This document shows, one piece after another, positions 47,760 to 61,029 of a DNA stretch of 64,000 bases. The translations under genes and the position numbers were made by a program. The DNA lies in the NCBI GenBank assembly GCA_963277665.1, contig OY728160.1, positions 48,530,605-48,594,604 of the forward strand, read 5' to 3'. The DNA comes from Viscum album. Its lineage: Eukaryota > Streptophyta > Magnoliopsida > Santalales > Viscaceae. How positions within the stretch are numbered: the first letter of the stretch is position 1; every line of letters starts with the position of its first letter. Below the pieces are notes generated by a model that worked only from the letters and a program-made list of their open reading frames with translations, did not search any database and was not told the DNA's origin.

Positions 47760-50700
47760 TGTAACATCCCAGGTAAATAGAGAATATGATATTTTAATAT
47801 TTATTAATATTTGTGAATTTCATATTAATTTTACATTAAGACGGATGCTATGTTTGATGGCGTACGAGATACACAAGAGTAGGTTTCATTGAATTCTTAT
47901 GTTTCACACAATGTTGAGTTATACTAAAATATATTAATTTAAAATTATTATTTTAAATTGTTTTCATTGTCTAGCCGTTATAATGGTAGGAAGGAACAGA
48001 ACTAAATAAAATATGAATACACATGTTTGTTAAATGTTTTTTTACTTTTATACAATAAATTTTAGCGACTTAAAATTAGAAAGAATCCAATTTTAAACAT
48101 ATATACTCTAAAATTCATTAAAAGGTCAATTTACCGCCTTTTTATGGAAAACAATTTTTTAATCTAGTTTTTGTCATTTTTATAAATTATATTTAACAAA
48201 ATAATATTCTTCTTTAATATAGGGACCTAAAATTTTACTTTGGACGAAATTTGTGTATTTTTATTGAAATGTTCATTTTTTATTAAATAGTGAATAGTAC
48301 TTTATTTTAATTCCAAACTGTATTTTAATATAATTTATTTATAAGGATAAAATCATTTTTTATTGGTTTTAAAGTTTAATTATATTATTATTTTACAATT
48401 AAATAAAATTTTAATCATTGGAAGTAATTTTACATTGATATTTTACATAAACAAGTTTCAATATTTTGGTAGTTATTATTTCATAATAACACGCTTTTTT
48501 GTTTTGACATCAAGAATTAATTTTAAATTAATTTCTGCCACCTATGTGTTTTGAATTCCAAAAAATGGATTCCATATTTTTAATTAAGAGGTCCAAATTG
48601 TGTGAATAGGTAACTTTTACTATTAGACATTATGAATATTTACAACAGTAAATATTTAATTTACCATGGTTAAAGGGTAAATCAGGTAAATAAGGGTAAA
48701 TAAATAATATTCTAACAATATAAAATTACCCTAAAATGTCTCGTAATCCCATTAGGTGATACATGTCCAACCATGGGCATCCTTGGGTATATTTTGGGAC
48801 TCCATGGAGCCACATGGGAGTGATTGTGACACTTTATATTAATTAATTTAATGTAAAGACAAAAATGACATAAATATATATCTTTTAGTAAATTAATTTT
48901 TAAATGGGGTTATATAAGTTATATATTAAAATATAAATATTTATTGTCAAGATAAAAATACTTCCTATATCTTGGTATTTTCTTAATAATTTTTCGACAT
49001 CAAATAAAAAAAATTATTTCTGACACAAAAATGATGTAGTCTGTACCTCATTAATGAATGATGTAAATAAATAAGATTATAAAATTTAAAAAAATATCCA
49101 AAACCTACCCTATTATTATTGGAAAATTTTATTTCGAACATTAGTCATCTTATCGTTGACTTTAGTGAGTTTTTTATTCGTATAAACCGAAAATCATTAT
49201 GTAATAAAATAATATTTTAAAACATTCCAAAAGAGCCCCTCCTCCCCCATATAAAAATCATTACCTTTAACCCATTACTCACACCTCTCAAGCCCTTTGG
49301 ATCATAAAAAATATATTTAAGTAATCTATCATGATACCTATATCGCTCCTAGAATACTAACCTTATGAATAAGGCAATTCAAGTAAACCTTTTGTTTCAA
49401 TCCAAAGGCAGATACCTGATTTAAAGGTAACATATTCTCTTATGTTTTTCTCTTTTATTTTGCATATCCAACACCATAAACAATTTTTATTAAATTATTT
49501 TATAACAATAAAAGTATCCTCAATATAATTTGTTGATTTGTGATAATTATTTGAACTATACATACACACACCTTCATCTAATGGGTAAAGAACATATTGT
49601 TTCTATTGGTGGAGAACTACTGCCTCACGAACCGATGATTGTTCAATATTCTCATAAAACATCTTTTGGTGGCCATTAATATGTAAATATATTTATATTT
49701 AATATATATTATATTTATATTGTTTTTATGATTCTTTATTTATCATTTATATAACACCTTTATGGTTTTCATAGTGGGTAAATATGTTAATTTTATTTGA
49801 GGAAGTAGGGACTACTGTCCCCTCAAAGTGATATGAATCATTCATTCCATACGTGGGACATAAAAATATGGAGTTAATAAAATTATATATAATATTATAC
49901 TGGAACAACAATATACCTATGTATCATTATTTTTTCATTCCATTAAAATACGAAATAGAAATGAAAGTTGGTTCATGTGTACGTACGTCTTACCGTCTCC
50001 ACGAACTGTGCATTTCATTTCATATGTCCAAATTTTATGTACTATTATAAATACATATATATAATTGATATATATGATATATATGATATATAAATAATAA
50101 ATATCTTTCTAGATATAATGGACTTTTGACCACATGGACAACAAGTTATTATAAGGAGTTCATTTCTAACTCAAGTAACAAACATCGACAAAACGAGTGT
50201 TATTAACATAAATGATTACATAATGTTTATAACATGAAAATAAGTGATATAAAATGAATAATTAACTTGAAAAGGTTATTAAGAAAATAAAAATTAAATT
50301 TAGTTTATTATTCAGGAGATTAAAAAATGAACGGGTCAAGTTGGACATGAGGTAAGTAACTTTGTCTCAATCTCCTTTCATTAAGGCATATTTGATTTTA
50401 TACATGACTTTATTTTATACGGTGTATAAACACCTTTTAATATTAATTTCATTCAAATGAAATCTTTTTTAAGATGTTTTTTTCTAAATGTCAAAAAAGG
50501 AATGTTTCTTTTTAACGTAAGAAGTGGCAACGACCTTTCGGCCGCCGCGAGTATTATTTGATCTTTGGATTCCTAAACAATACGCAATGTTTTTAAAAGG
50601 AAAATAAAGACCATATAATCATTTATGTATTATTTTTATTGAAAATGGTTTTGATAATGGGTCTTTTCATGTCAATATATGTAAATGATATATTGTTATT

Positions 50701-51401
50701 GCAATGTGTAATAGTTATCTTTCCTCTAGGTTTGTTTTCTGTGTTATGAATATGTTATGGTTCTTGGGAATTATTTACATATACATGTGGTTTTGTGATA
50801 AACCTAGGGAATGTGAGCATGTGATAACTCTCCAAAACATTGGGTAATGTGTCCCAGGTAAACATTAATGTTTATCCTAAAATATTTAGGGAATATGAAA
50901 TGATTGGTATTCCAAATGTAACTTATTACATGGCTATGAAAGCTACAATGTTAGTATGTTATGGATTCCACAAGTTACCTTTATGATTTGTGATTACTAT
51001 GTGTTATTAATAAATCTGATGATTTTATGAGGTATGTTAAAGAGATTATGTTATGAATGTATTGAATAACAAATGTTTTATTTTTTATAACCCTTACTGT
51101 TCTTTTTATGCTCATTCCATGTTTTGAAATTTTTTTTCACAGCATATAAAGATGAATAGGGTCAAGGATGGGATCATGGAAAAGTCATGAAGCCTATCAC
51201 AAATAACTAGACATGGCTCGTTTTCCAAGATTTTTTTTAATGAAAAAAATGGATACTTTTATAATTTTCTACATGTAATATTCAAGTTTTTATGTGTATT
51301 TTAGTACTTGATTCTATAATACTATAAACCTGAAAATATCCTCAATGTGAATTATCCATTTAATTCAAGATTATGTAATGTTTTATTCCTCGGTCATTAT
51401 A
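47760..51401 (+). repeat. Element 4, 3' LTR
   Basis: The LTR is 3.64 kb, from TGTAACATCCCAGG to GGTCATTATA, collinear with 39447-43086. The TATA block lies at 49250-49295. The right end was placed by alignment with the left LTR just before its PBS and may be a few bases off. Confidence 0.86.
49250..49295 (+). promoter_or_regulatory. Core promoter block of element 4, 3' LTR
   Basis: TATAAAAA (49250-49257), then the 28-bp block 49268-49295 identical to 40949-40976. The same pyrimidine run precedes it. Confidence 0.65.
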
Positions 51402-51649
51402 TATCCCCCCTCCCCCTAACAGTCAATGTGGTACACTAATTGATCCACATATTTTAATTGGTACTAAAATAGCGGTAGCCCCTACGATGTTTTTTTTAAA
51501 TTCAGTCTTACAAGGTTATATATCTCGAAATAGAATAGTTTTACCCATTTATATAGAAAAAACAATCATGGTTAGAATAATTGAATACTGTATTATATTC
51601 TATCCCATGTTTTGGATGTGAGTGAAATTGTTATTATTGTATTTGAAAT

Positions 51650-52690
51650 AATTATATAAGATGGATATATGAAATTTTTTGACAAAGGAACATGGAAATT
51701 GATGGAAAGTCCATGAGTGATATATTATCATCCTTTAACAGACAATTTACACCAAATTGAGGTCTTTGTTATATTCAAAAAAATATTAGAGAAGCTTGAG
51801 AACATCTGTAATGGAACTATCAAGATCAAATAATCCACATTGCACCATTGGATAGGTATGTTTAAAAATGTCAAAATTGATGAGGATTAAAACGTTGATG
51901 AATATTTCCCCAGGGAAAGGGAAATATTTAGTCATATCAGGGGTTTTAGATATAAGATAAAATATTATACACATTTCTAGAAATTAATGAGAAACTATCC
52001 TGAGATGTTAGACCCAAATATTTCATCCATTATTTATTGTTAAGATCATTACATTTTGATGTTTAAAAATACTCCATTGGATTATGAAATTACGACAACA
52101 CACATCAAAAAAGAGATGGATAATGAAGATATGGATGTAAAATCCATGAACAAAATAAAAATTATTCAATACAAACTTGAGTCCTCTAGTAGAGTCTAAT
52201 GAGGAAGATGATGACGAGAATCCATATATGACGTCAAAAGGAATTTCAACCAAAAACAATAAGAAAAAACATAAATGAGATAATAGAATATATATAAGAT
52301 AGAAAATGAGTATGTATATTAGTGGGAATTAATATTTATCTTCCTCAAGTAGTAAAACAGAAGAATAATGAAATGTAACTTATATGATTCACATGTTGAT
52401 GACTAAACATGAAGTATGTCTTGAAAAAAATATTCAACTACAGAAATAGCTAAAACAATTTATTTATGATTTTTTATAGATAAATAAAGATAAATATTAT
52501 CATTCTATTATTGATAATGATAATAGTGAGGTGATAGGGATTCTCAATATGAGAGTAGCTAAGAAAGATAAAATCATGAATGACCTTGAGAATATGGTGA
52601 AATATTGAAAAAATAGATTAATCACCCAAAATCATGATTTATTAAAGCTAAAAAATCATTGGAAGAGTGAATAATTATTTACTGATGGTT
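51650..52690 (+). pseudogene. Copia Gag relic
   Basis: The segment 52075-52260 reads YEITTTHIKKEMDNEDMDVK, KLESSSRV and an acidic EEDDDENPYMTSKG stretch, in the style of the C-terminal part of plant copia Gag. Near 52550-52680 MRVAKKDKIMNDLENMVKY and QNHDLLKLKNHW form a Lys/Leu-rich heptad-like stretch. No complete zinc knuckle is readable. Confidence 0.55.
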
Positions 52691-53329
52691 TTATAATTTA
52701 GTGATGAATTATATTACTATAATGAGAACCCATATTTTTCATCTCTGGTGATATTTGTACCTATTATATCTAAAAGTTTGAAACCTATTTCAATAAATAG
52801 TCTAGATACAAATTTTAATATATTAAAAAATGAGATCGTATAAATAATAAAATGAAATGTTATAAATATTAGATATTTAATAGTGATAAAATTAAGAACT
52901 ATTCTTTAATAACCATGCTATGGAAGATTGTTATTTCACTAAGACATGAAGTATATTTTCAAATATAGGCTCAGTGATATTATAGAAGATCAAGATACTG
53001 GGGAAACTGCTAGTGTTGTGAATATTATAGACACAAATATTATGTTTGGTAGTATAACTTGTCTCTCCATTATAACTAATAAAGACCATAATTAAGGTTA
53101 AATACTCATATGATTGAAGAAATAGACCTATAATGATATAACCATAAAATAACAACTCATTATGATATAGTTGTCCAAAATAGGTTTTATGGTATTGACG
53201 ATATATATAGAAGATTTTAATAGTAATACAATCATAAAAAATTATATTACCATGTTTCTAGTCAAATAATAAATAATTATTAAAGAAATAGATATGTGGT
53301 ATAATATCAATCATTATTGGTCACTTGTT

Positions 53330-54330
53330 TTTTAGGTGTCTCTAAATGTAAGTAAAAAAGGGAAATCCATGGATCCAAAATGATGTATGGTTATCACACA
53401 TTACTAGAGTTAAATAGTTACTAAAAATTATAGAACAACATGATTGTGGTGATGTATCTTTTATACATTCATTTTATTAAAGAACCATTTTATTGGAATA
53501 AATGAAAGAGAGACCCAAAAATTAAAAATAAAATATGTCTTATATATTTAGGATATCAAACTCAATATAATTAGACATATGTTGATGTCTGATGATATGA
53601 ATGAGTAATTGTTAAGGGTAAACACTAGTCATATCAATATAATCTAATATGGTAAGATAATAACTACGGTTGAAAGGTCTATAAGAAATATTATTCTGGC
53701 CACATAATTAAAAAAAATTGTTACATGAGTTAAAAAGATACAAATAAAATTTTTAATGGGATACTGGGTCATATTTATTAGAGAATCTTAAGAAATATCT
53801 CCAATGGTTATTTATTGAAGGGAATTAACCATATAAAAATACAAAGGAATGATGTTTTGGACACATTCTATAAAAGTAATATCACTGAAGGGAGGTATAA
53901 AAAGGGTTTAAATTTAGACCACCAAGACTCATTAGTTGATACAAAAAGCTTTTTTAAACATCCATGAGAAACAAATCCACATAAGGATATATTTATTTCA
54001 TAAAATATACTAATGGTTACACTATAATAGACAATTTAATATATATAAATACAATTACGATGTAGATAACATGATTAAAACCTATAGATGAATAATTAAG
54101 AATGAATTTCAGATGTTCAACATGAAATTATGATCTAACAAGGGGAAAGAATTCATAAGAATATGAATTGAATCTTATGTTTAAAAACATTATATAATTC
54201 ACTAGTATAGTATTGTATATGAACTCCAACAAAAAGGGGTGGTTGAGATAATGAACATGAGACTTAAAAATATTTTATTAACAGTGTTAGTATAATACGA
54301 TCACTGGAATTTCTATATAAGAAAAGATAT
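53330..54330 (+). pseudogene. Copia protease and integrase relics
   Basis: WIQNDVWLSHITR near 53368-53406 resembles the decayed copia protease box W-[IVF]-x-D-S-G-C-S-x-H-M-T with the catalytic Asp lost. At about 54138-54153 GKEF and at 54221-54265 QKGVVEIMNMRL match the integrase blocks G-K-E-F and QQNGVVERKNRTL, the latter carrying the third catalytic Glu. Confidence 0.65.
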
Positions 54331-54369
54331 ATGAATAATTTAATATATTCCAAAAATAGGTTTATTGAT

Positions 54370-54660
54370 ATTAGATACAAAAATGGATTCCAATGAAATG
54401 TGGTATAAAGTTTATCCCATTATGTCTTAATTTAGAGTTGTTTTCAGTACCATCAATATGAAAATTTAAAAATAAAAACTATGTAAGTTTGATTACATGG
54501 TTGATGAGGGATTATTTTTTGGATATCTAATAAATGATGTTTTGTAGATAATTTTCAACTAGGGGCTGATTTCTTTTTTGAATGTTATGGTGTAAAAATT
54601 ATTTATAATATCCCTACATATAACACTCCATATACAATAGTTTTTGATGATGCCGATGAA
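54370..54660 (+). pseudogene. Copia integrase C-terminal region relic
   Basis: NEMWYKVYPIMS (about 54388) followed by FRVVFS corresponds to YE-W-KP--S-FRVFG. KFDYMVDEGLFFGYL (54489-54533) corresponds to the KFD-KSDEGIFLGYS block, and IVFDDADE (near 54637) to the VVFDE end of the region before RT. Confidence 0.72.
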
Positions 54661-55249
54661 AATTGCACGAAAAATTGTAAATAGTAAGGTGTTGTACATG
54701 TAGAATATAAAAAATAGGTTTCTGAAGTTAAGACATATTATACTATTAATGGGGAGTAGAATAATAATAATGAAAAATAGAAATTCCAATATTTGATGAT
54801 ACAAATTGAGATAAAGTATATTTATATAAATTAGTTGGATCTAGTAAAAACCTGAAGAATGCTATAATATAGAAACTAAAAATCATTAATCTAAAAAATG
54901 AATCCACATTTAGTGGATGAAGCCTTTAAAAAAAATTTACAGTAAATCCATAGATTATTAGATGAATTTTATTAAAAATAATTCTATATGGGATATTGTT
55001 CCAGGACCCAATAAAAACAATATCACCAAAAAATTGGGTATTTAAGAACAAAATGATGATCAAGGACATTTTTTTAGAAACAAGGAAATAAATGTATGTA
55101 ATGTTTATTATCAAGGTGATGTATTTTTTCATGATGACATATTTCCTCTAGATTCAATATTATGTAACATAAGAATGATCCTTATTATATATGCATATAG
55201 ATATTAAAAAATCATTTATATGAATCTCAAATTTTCCTTTTTTGAATAG

Positions 55250-55560
55250 AGATCCTAATGAAAAAGTTTAAATTGATAAACATGAAGGTTATATTCTGGA
55301 AGATAATGGAAGAATGGAATTTATATTAGTGAAGTCATTATATGGATTAATTAAATTCCCAAGTACATGGAATGAAAATACGGAAAATTATTTTAAAAAT
55401 ATATGAATAAAAACATGAAAATTGTTATAAATATATACATTGCTGAAATCTAATAAAGTAATATTATTATTATTTTGTATATTGATGAAATAATATTTAC
55501 AGATGACCAAGAATGTAAAATGAAAAGAATATTAAAAAATAAGAAATGATTTTAGATTTC
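55250..55560 (+). pseudogene. Copia reverse transcriptase relic
   Basis: FILVKSLYGLIKFPSTWNEN (about 55320-55379) is the SLYGLKQ-PR-W motif of copia RT. LYIDEIIFTDD (from about 55475) is the catalytic YVDDIIF box with the second Asp changed to Glu. A frame change lies between them. Confidence 0.83.
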
Positions 55561-55796
55561 CATGATCAGAGAGATAACATTTTACATTCGGTTACAAGTC
55601 ATGAAAGGATAGATTTTTTTTATTATCCCAAGATTGTGTATTTATTAGAATTGTTGGAGAAGTTAGAAATAGAGGTTTAGAGTCTAGTTACTACACCCAA
55701 TCAAGGGGAAATTTGTTTCTAAATATAACAAATGTTTGATTTTCAATCCAAGATAATTAAATTTAACTATTTTCATATTCATTATCTCAGATCATT

Positions 55797-56100
55797 TTGA
55801 AAATATATTTTTATGGTGTGAGTCCTAATAGAAGTTATCAGAGTGACCCAAATGACTCACATTTTCTGGATGTTAAAATTGATAATATACATTTCAAGGG
55901 GACTGTGAACTATATGCTATTATACAAGTATGAAAAAAAATTCAATCTGTATGGATGTACAAATATAGACTTGGGAAGTGATTGTGATGATAGAAGATCT
56001 ATTTAATATGGTATTTTCTATTCAGGATATTTTTTTTTGTGTTGGAAGTGTTAGGAATAGAACTCAGTCTCACAAAGTACTATAGGAAATGAAAATTTTT
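55797..56100 (+). pseudogene. Copia RNase H relic
   Basis: The 69-codon open piece 55797-56006 contains HFKGTVNYMLLYKYEKKFNL and LYGCTNIDLGSDCDDRRSI, matching the YLKGT-DYGL-Y and L-GY-DSDWAGD-DDRRST blocks of copia RNase H. The SGYVF and ALSSTEAE motifs that should follow are only faintly readable (SGYFF near 56024). Confidence 0.83.
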
Positions 56101-56770
56101 GTTCTAATATTACTTAGACTCAATTTATCTGGATAAATGAGAATAATTAAAACATTCATGTTATATTTAAAATATGTATAAGAAATCATTATGATAATAA
56201 AAGTTAAATAGACCTCTATAAAAATTCTATACAACACTAAATTTTCTACCATATTTATATCATATAAAATTTTATTATAGGGTATCTAATTGAGACATAA
56301 AAAAATTATCATACTAAAGAATAATTGGATGATTTTTTCATCAAGTCTATCCCTTAGGACAGAATTAATTATTTGAGTTTTAACATCATTTTTTATCCCA
56401 CCTTCACTATTAAAAAAATTTGGGGGGAACCCCAAGGAGTTATATTATATTCTCATATGGGTAGAATTATATGACCAGCAATTTTATTATAATACATGTC
56501 CAAGTTTAGATGTTAATTTATATATTAATCTATGTTTTTTAGATTATATGTTTTAATATGAGGATGGGGATTACTTTTGTATAGTTATTATGTATTTTTC
56601 TTATCACTAAGAGAGAGATAGGGAGTTCTATTTTGAAACACTACACTAACATATAGTTTGGTTTCAATAAATTTTTCACGTTAAAAAATAATAGGATATG
56701 GGTTTTATTTAATGATAAATAAATGTTAGAGATGTGGAATTAAAATAGTTTCATGGGATGAATAAAAATG
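56101..56770. other. Copia 3' region between RNase H and PPT
   Basis: About 670 bp without readable coding. SIRE-like elements often have a spacer or an extra reading frame here. I see no open frame that supports one. Confidence 0.45.
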
Positions 56771-56782
56771 AAAAGGGGGAGA
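56771..56782 (+). other. Polypurine tract of the copia element
   Basis: AAAAGGGGGAGA is followed by TTGAAATTCCC, the expected PPT and LTR-start layout of plant copia elements with TG decayed to TT. Confidence 0.65.
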
Positions 56783-58011
56783 TTGAAATTCCCATGGAAT
56801 TAATAATATGTTTCCATTGTTATCAATCTTGTTTAGAAAAATTTATGATATATTTAATAAGTATTTTGTGTTATTTAAAAGTCCTTGGGATTAGTCAATG
56901 ACGTTTTGGAAGGATTTGAGGTGGTATTGAAAAAAATACGATAATTCTATTGAATATATGTAAACATAATTTTATCTTTACAAGTTAGGATAAATTTATA
57001 TATCTGTAAAGATCATTTATTATTATGTAGATACTTCATGAGTATTATTAGAAAGTAGTTTGTTATTGTAAGGATGAATACTAGGAGTCAATATGCATTA
57101 TTTATAATAATCATCATATAATAACCATTTGATAATAACTGTTTGATATGCATCAATTTTTACACAACATATGTTGAGAAGAAAGGATGAACATGCAAGA
57201 ATTTGAAGACATAAAAATAACCTCTATGAATATTGAGTTGTATATATATCCTGTTAAGGATATGAATAAAATGAGGATTATTCATTAAAAAATAGAAATT
57301 TTTTATATTTTTAGAGATGATGATTCTTTGTAAATTATTTCAAAAATATAATGAACTCAGTCTATATATATGATTAAAATTAATATTCACTAATTCTTAA
57401 ATAGAAATTAAATCACATATATCTTTAAAAAATTTATATAGATTTCAAATATAAATATTTAAAATAATTCATCATGATTTCTATAAATTTTTTTGGAATT
57501 GTTTTAGAAAATGTTTAGGTGTATTCAAGAGAGAAGGGGATTAAAAAAAATTTAAACCTTATTTTTATATATTATTTCAATATAATAGGAATATATAAAG
57601 AATATGAGTTTGTTATAAAATATGAGACCCCAATAATATACTATTAAAAAAGGGAAGCTGAACAATATTGAAATGTGGTTAATTATTCTTTTTATTTTTC
57701 CTATAATATGATACTCATTCATAAGTAGATATTATATTCAATGTCAAAAAATCATTCTTCTCATTAATGATTTGATTCATCCAAAGAGAAAGAAGAATTA
57801 TTGAAAGACTATTAGTACCATGGAAAACAGAATCTTTCAATTGATGCTGAATTGTATGTTCCAGGATGGCCCTTTCCCTTACATTATACTATCCATTTGA
57901 TAGCTCGTCTAGATTCATGGTTGAACACACCCCAATTTTTTAATCACTGATTTTTGGGTGAAAACCCATGTCATAGAATTCTACAAAGACCTAAATGTAT
58001 TAGTCTCTCAT
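56783..58011 (+). repeat. Probable copia 3' LTR (right end uncertain)
   Basis: It begins straight after the PPT and shares ordered anchors with 37905-39446. The true LTR end may lie near 57900-57930, with the rest being flank, because CCCTTTCCCTTACA (57869) resembles the CCCTCCCCCTAACA at 51408 just before the copia PBS-like site. Element 5 starts at 58012. Confidence 0.4.
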
Positions 58012-61000
58012 TGTAATACCTCAACCCATATAGACTGGAAATGGTGCAATATGTGTAATATTGGAATGGTTAGAAAGAATTAAATTCTAGAGGAATTATT
58101 AGTTTATTAGTCTTTATGAAACTAGATACATAAATGTACCTCAAATTTCATTGGAAAAGGTTACAAAATACAATATATAACAAAAACTAAAAACTGCATC
58201 CATAGGAACTCAATAAATAATCTCCCATTCATCACCTATTGATGGTAAACAATGGAAGTTGTGATCTTAGATACTCAGTAAGGGTTAAAAATGGTGGAAG
58301 AATGAATCAATAATAACTTAATTGTAAATAATTGGACATAATCAACATGGAATGGTGAATAAATGAATAACTCACAACATTAATAAACTGATAATGAAAC
58401 TACATCCATGGATTTTGCCTCAGTGAAAACCTCATGTGTAGTAATAATTGATAATGAATAAAGAGAATTATTATTAATTGGATTTCATGTATCTATAACA
58501 TGATACCATAGTATAGTTAAAACAGTTTAGTTATGTGGGTAGAAACTAGTCATATTTTTTTGGAAACAAAGTCAAAGGGTTTGTCGCCAACTAATTTGTC
58601 TCATGTGAACTACTGATTCATCGAAGGGCTATAACAGGCCCCAACCACCACTAAATGACCAAATATTTATTTATAAATTGATTAAATACAAGATAATTAT
58701 GCATTTTTAATATCTGTATAGAGTATGGTATAGAGATTCATCAACATTTTTATAGTTAAAATTACTTTCCAAACAAACACCATATGTAAAATGGTATACA
58801 GTTTAGACAAAACAAATATCCATGAGATGAGATTATGGATATATAATATAAATATAATTTCAAATGAAAATTGATATCAAATGGGAAATAGGTACACCAT
58901 ATAAGTATTATTGGGTGCATAACACAAAGTTAGTCATAATAAAATAGTAGTTGACACAAAGTCTCTTACCATAATGTAATCGGTAAAATCATACGCTCAG
59001 AACATAATACCCCTCAAATAAGTCATTAAATACAATTAATATATATAGAATAATTTAATAATATATCAAATGGAAGTACACATATACCACATACAAGAAA
59101 TAATTGGCGAACAATGGAAATCTCACGTAAATGAATGTGAGATGAGAAACCCCTTACCTTTTGCTCGATGGTGTTCTTAATTTGTTTTAATGAACTGAAT
59201 AATAAAATTTAGATTAATTAATTAATATTTCCAGAACCACCTATACATTTTATGCATTTATTATAACCTTATTTGGTTCATTCAGGGCCCTTTTGATGGG
59301 TTTAAGTTGTTCAATTTTATTGTTTTGCAAGCATTTTTATCCTTGGTTTTCATGATTCGTTTAATTTCTCTCATGAATAGAAGTTCTTTTAAAATGTGGT
59401 TAAACATAAAAAATTGTAATTAAATATTATTTGTGAATTTTAATATATATAAATTAATTCATAATGATTCTGGTTTATATAATTGCGGATGAATCATTAG
59501 TTAAAAGTTATTTGAAAAATGCTTGGATTAAGCTTGGCGGTTTTGTGAACATTGAACTTGTTTTGTATTATTATTCGATATTATGAGTGTGTAGGGATTA
59601 TAGAACATTAATGAGATTAAATAAATATATTGGTATCTGGTTAAACCATAAAAATGGTTTCATGACCATAATTGTACATGGTAATGAAAATTGAGAACCC
59701 ATCTTCCTTGACTGTGAAAAATTAACATATCTCGAACGATGTTTTAATTTTTAGTATAAAAGGAGGGTGAAAGAGAGATGATGGTAAAATATTCCATTAG
59801 AATAATATAATTACATTTCATGTATGTTAATGTAATATTCATATCATTTGTATTAAGTGAGGTGAATAAATAATTATAAAGGAATGGAACTCAAAATAAG
59901 ATAAAACACCATCCGACATATGTTAATTTAGTTTGATGATAGAAAGGGCCTCATCTAAAATTGCATAAAATAGTTTGATTATAGGAAGGGGGTATATAAT
60001 CACTCATAAATAATATGGGAAGTAATGGGAATATATAATGACATATCCCAACATATTATATTTGATAATAAAAGAGAAAACATAAATGAAAGCTTTAAGA
60101 AAAGAGGATGGTGGTTGATTCTCTTACCTTCTAGAGTAACTCCTAATACATGAAGGTTGGGACCTTGGGAGTTTCGGTAAACCTTTTGATGAATGCTAGG
60201 GACTTAATACCACTAGATATTTTTTGATTTTGATTTTTTAATTAATGAAAATGAAGTGGGTGAGTGGGTAATTATAGAAAATAAGAGGGAGTTTTTTGTT
60301 AATTAAGAGGGACACCTCATTAGTGTTTTTTTCAAAACCATGGGCTTTCCCATGGTATTTTCCCATGGTTTTATCCACCTGGGACACCCCATGTTTTATT
60401 TTATTATACACATGTTCACCATACTTTTATATTTAATTATTACATCATTATGATGTAATTAAACTACCAAAACTCCGAATTGTATTTTTACTATTCACGA
60501 AAAAATCATGTATTTTAGAAAAATACCAAAAATTCCCCCTAACAACTTTTTGACGTGTAGAATTCCAAAAGGAACTCCATTTTTAGAAAATTAATTTCTG
60601 TAAATTTTTAATTTAATTTTTTAATATAATTATATTTAATTCAAAAAAACAATTTTTAAAGGTATAATTAGTTCTATATCACATTAAAAAATTAATTAAG
60701 ATATCATTATCTTATTACATTGTGAAAGTAAAATATATTACTATTCATAGTACTATTCATAAGGGTATTTTATTATTCATAAAAAATCATGTTGGTTCTA
60801 TCAGACTCCAAATGACTTACTAGTCACAAATCTAGACGATTGTTTTTCAAAATTCAAAACATAGAAGTGGAAAATTTAGGTTTAATGGATAGCTTATAAC
60901 TTTTTCCTATAATGATTGATTCACAAAATACATAGTGCTTAATGAAATACAAGCTATCTGATTAATATAAAGTATTTAATATGAACATACCGTAATGTTT

Positions 61001-61013
61001 TTTGGGTGTTATA
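58012..61013 (-). repeat. Element 5, 3' LTR
   Basis: The length is 3.0 kb. The start TGTAATACCTCAACCC parallels TGTAACGCCTCGACCC of element 3. The end was placed where GGGTGTTATA meets the PPT, by analogy with 29048/29049. The partner LTR is outside the window, so the boundaries rest on motif likeness. A TTCTATAATTA TATA-like site on the minus strand lies near 60271. Confidence 0.75.
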
Positions 61014-61024
61014 TTATTCCCTCC
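61014..61024 (-). other. Polypurine tract of element 5
   Basis: The minus strand reads GGAGGGAATAA beside the LTR, identical to the tract of element 3. Confidence 0.78.
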
Positions 61025-61029
61025 TTCAG

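Larger units (their letters stand above)
39447..51401 (+). mobile_element. Element 4: old Ty3/gypsy element on the plus strand
   Basis: This ~12 kb element has LTRs at 39447-43086 and 47760-51401, a PBS at 43089-43100, a PPT at 47745-47759 and the full gypsy order gag, PR, RT, RNase H, IN, chromodomain-like tail between them. It is the only gypsy element here on the plus strand. Stops and indels are frequent and the LTRs agree at about three-quarters of positions by eye. Flanking 5-mers CAAAC and TATCC do not match, so no target duplication is visible. It appears to interrupt a copia element. Confidence 0.87.
51402..56782 (+). mobile_element. Interior of a decayed Ty1/copia element (SIRE-like)
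   Basis: Copia gag, protease, integrase, RT and RNase H traces follow one another on the plus strand, with integrase ahead of RT as in Ty1/copia and unlike the gypsy elements around it. A weak PBS-like TGGTACTAAAAT lies at 51459-51470 and a good PPT at 56771-56782. The coiled-coil-like Gag part (52540-52680) and the KFD...DEG-FFGY motif favour a SIRE/Maximus-like lineage, but that is a tentative choice. Frames are so broken that no segment above about 70 codons is open. Confidence 0.72.
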
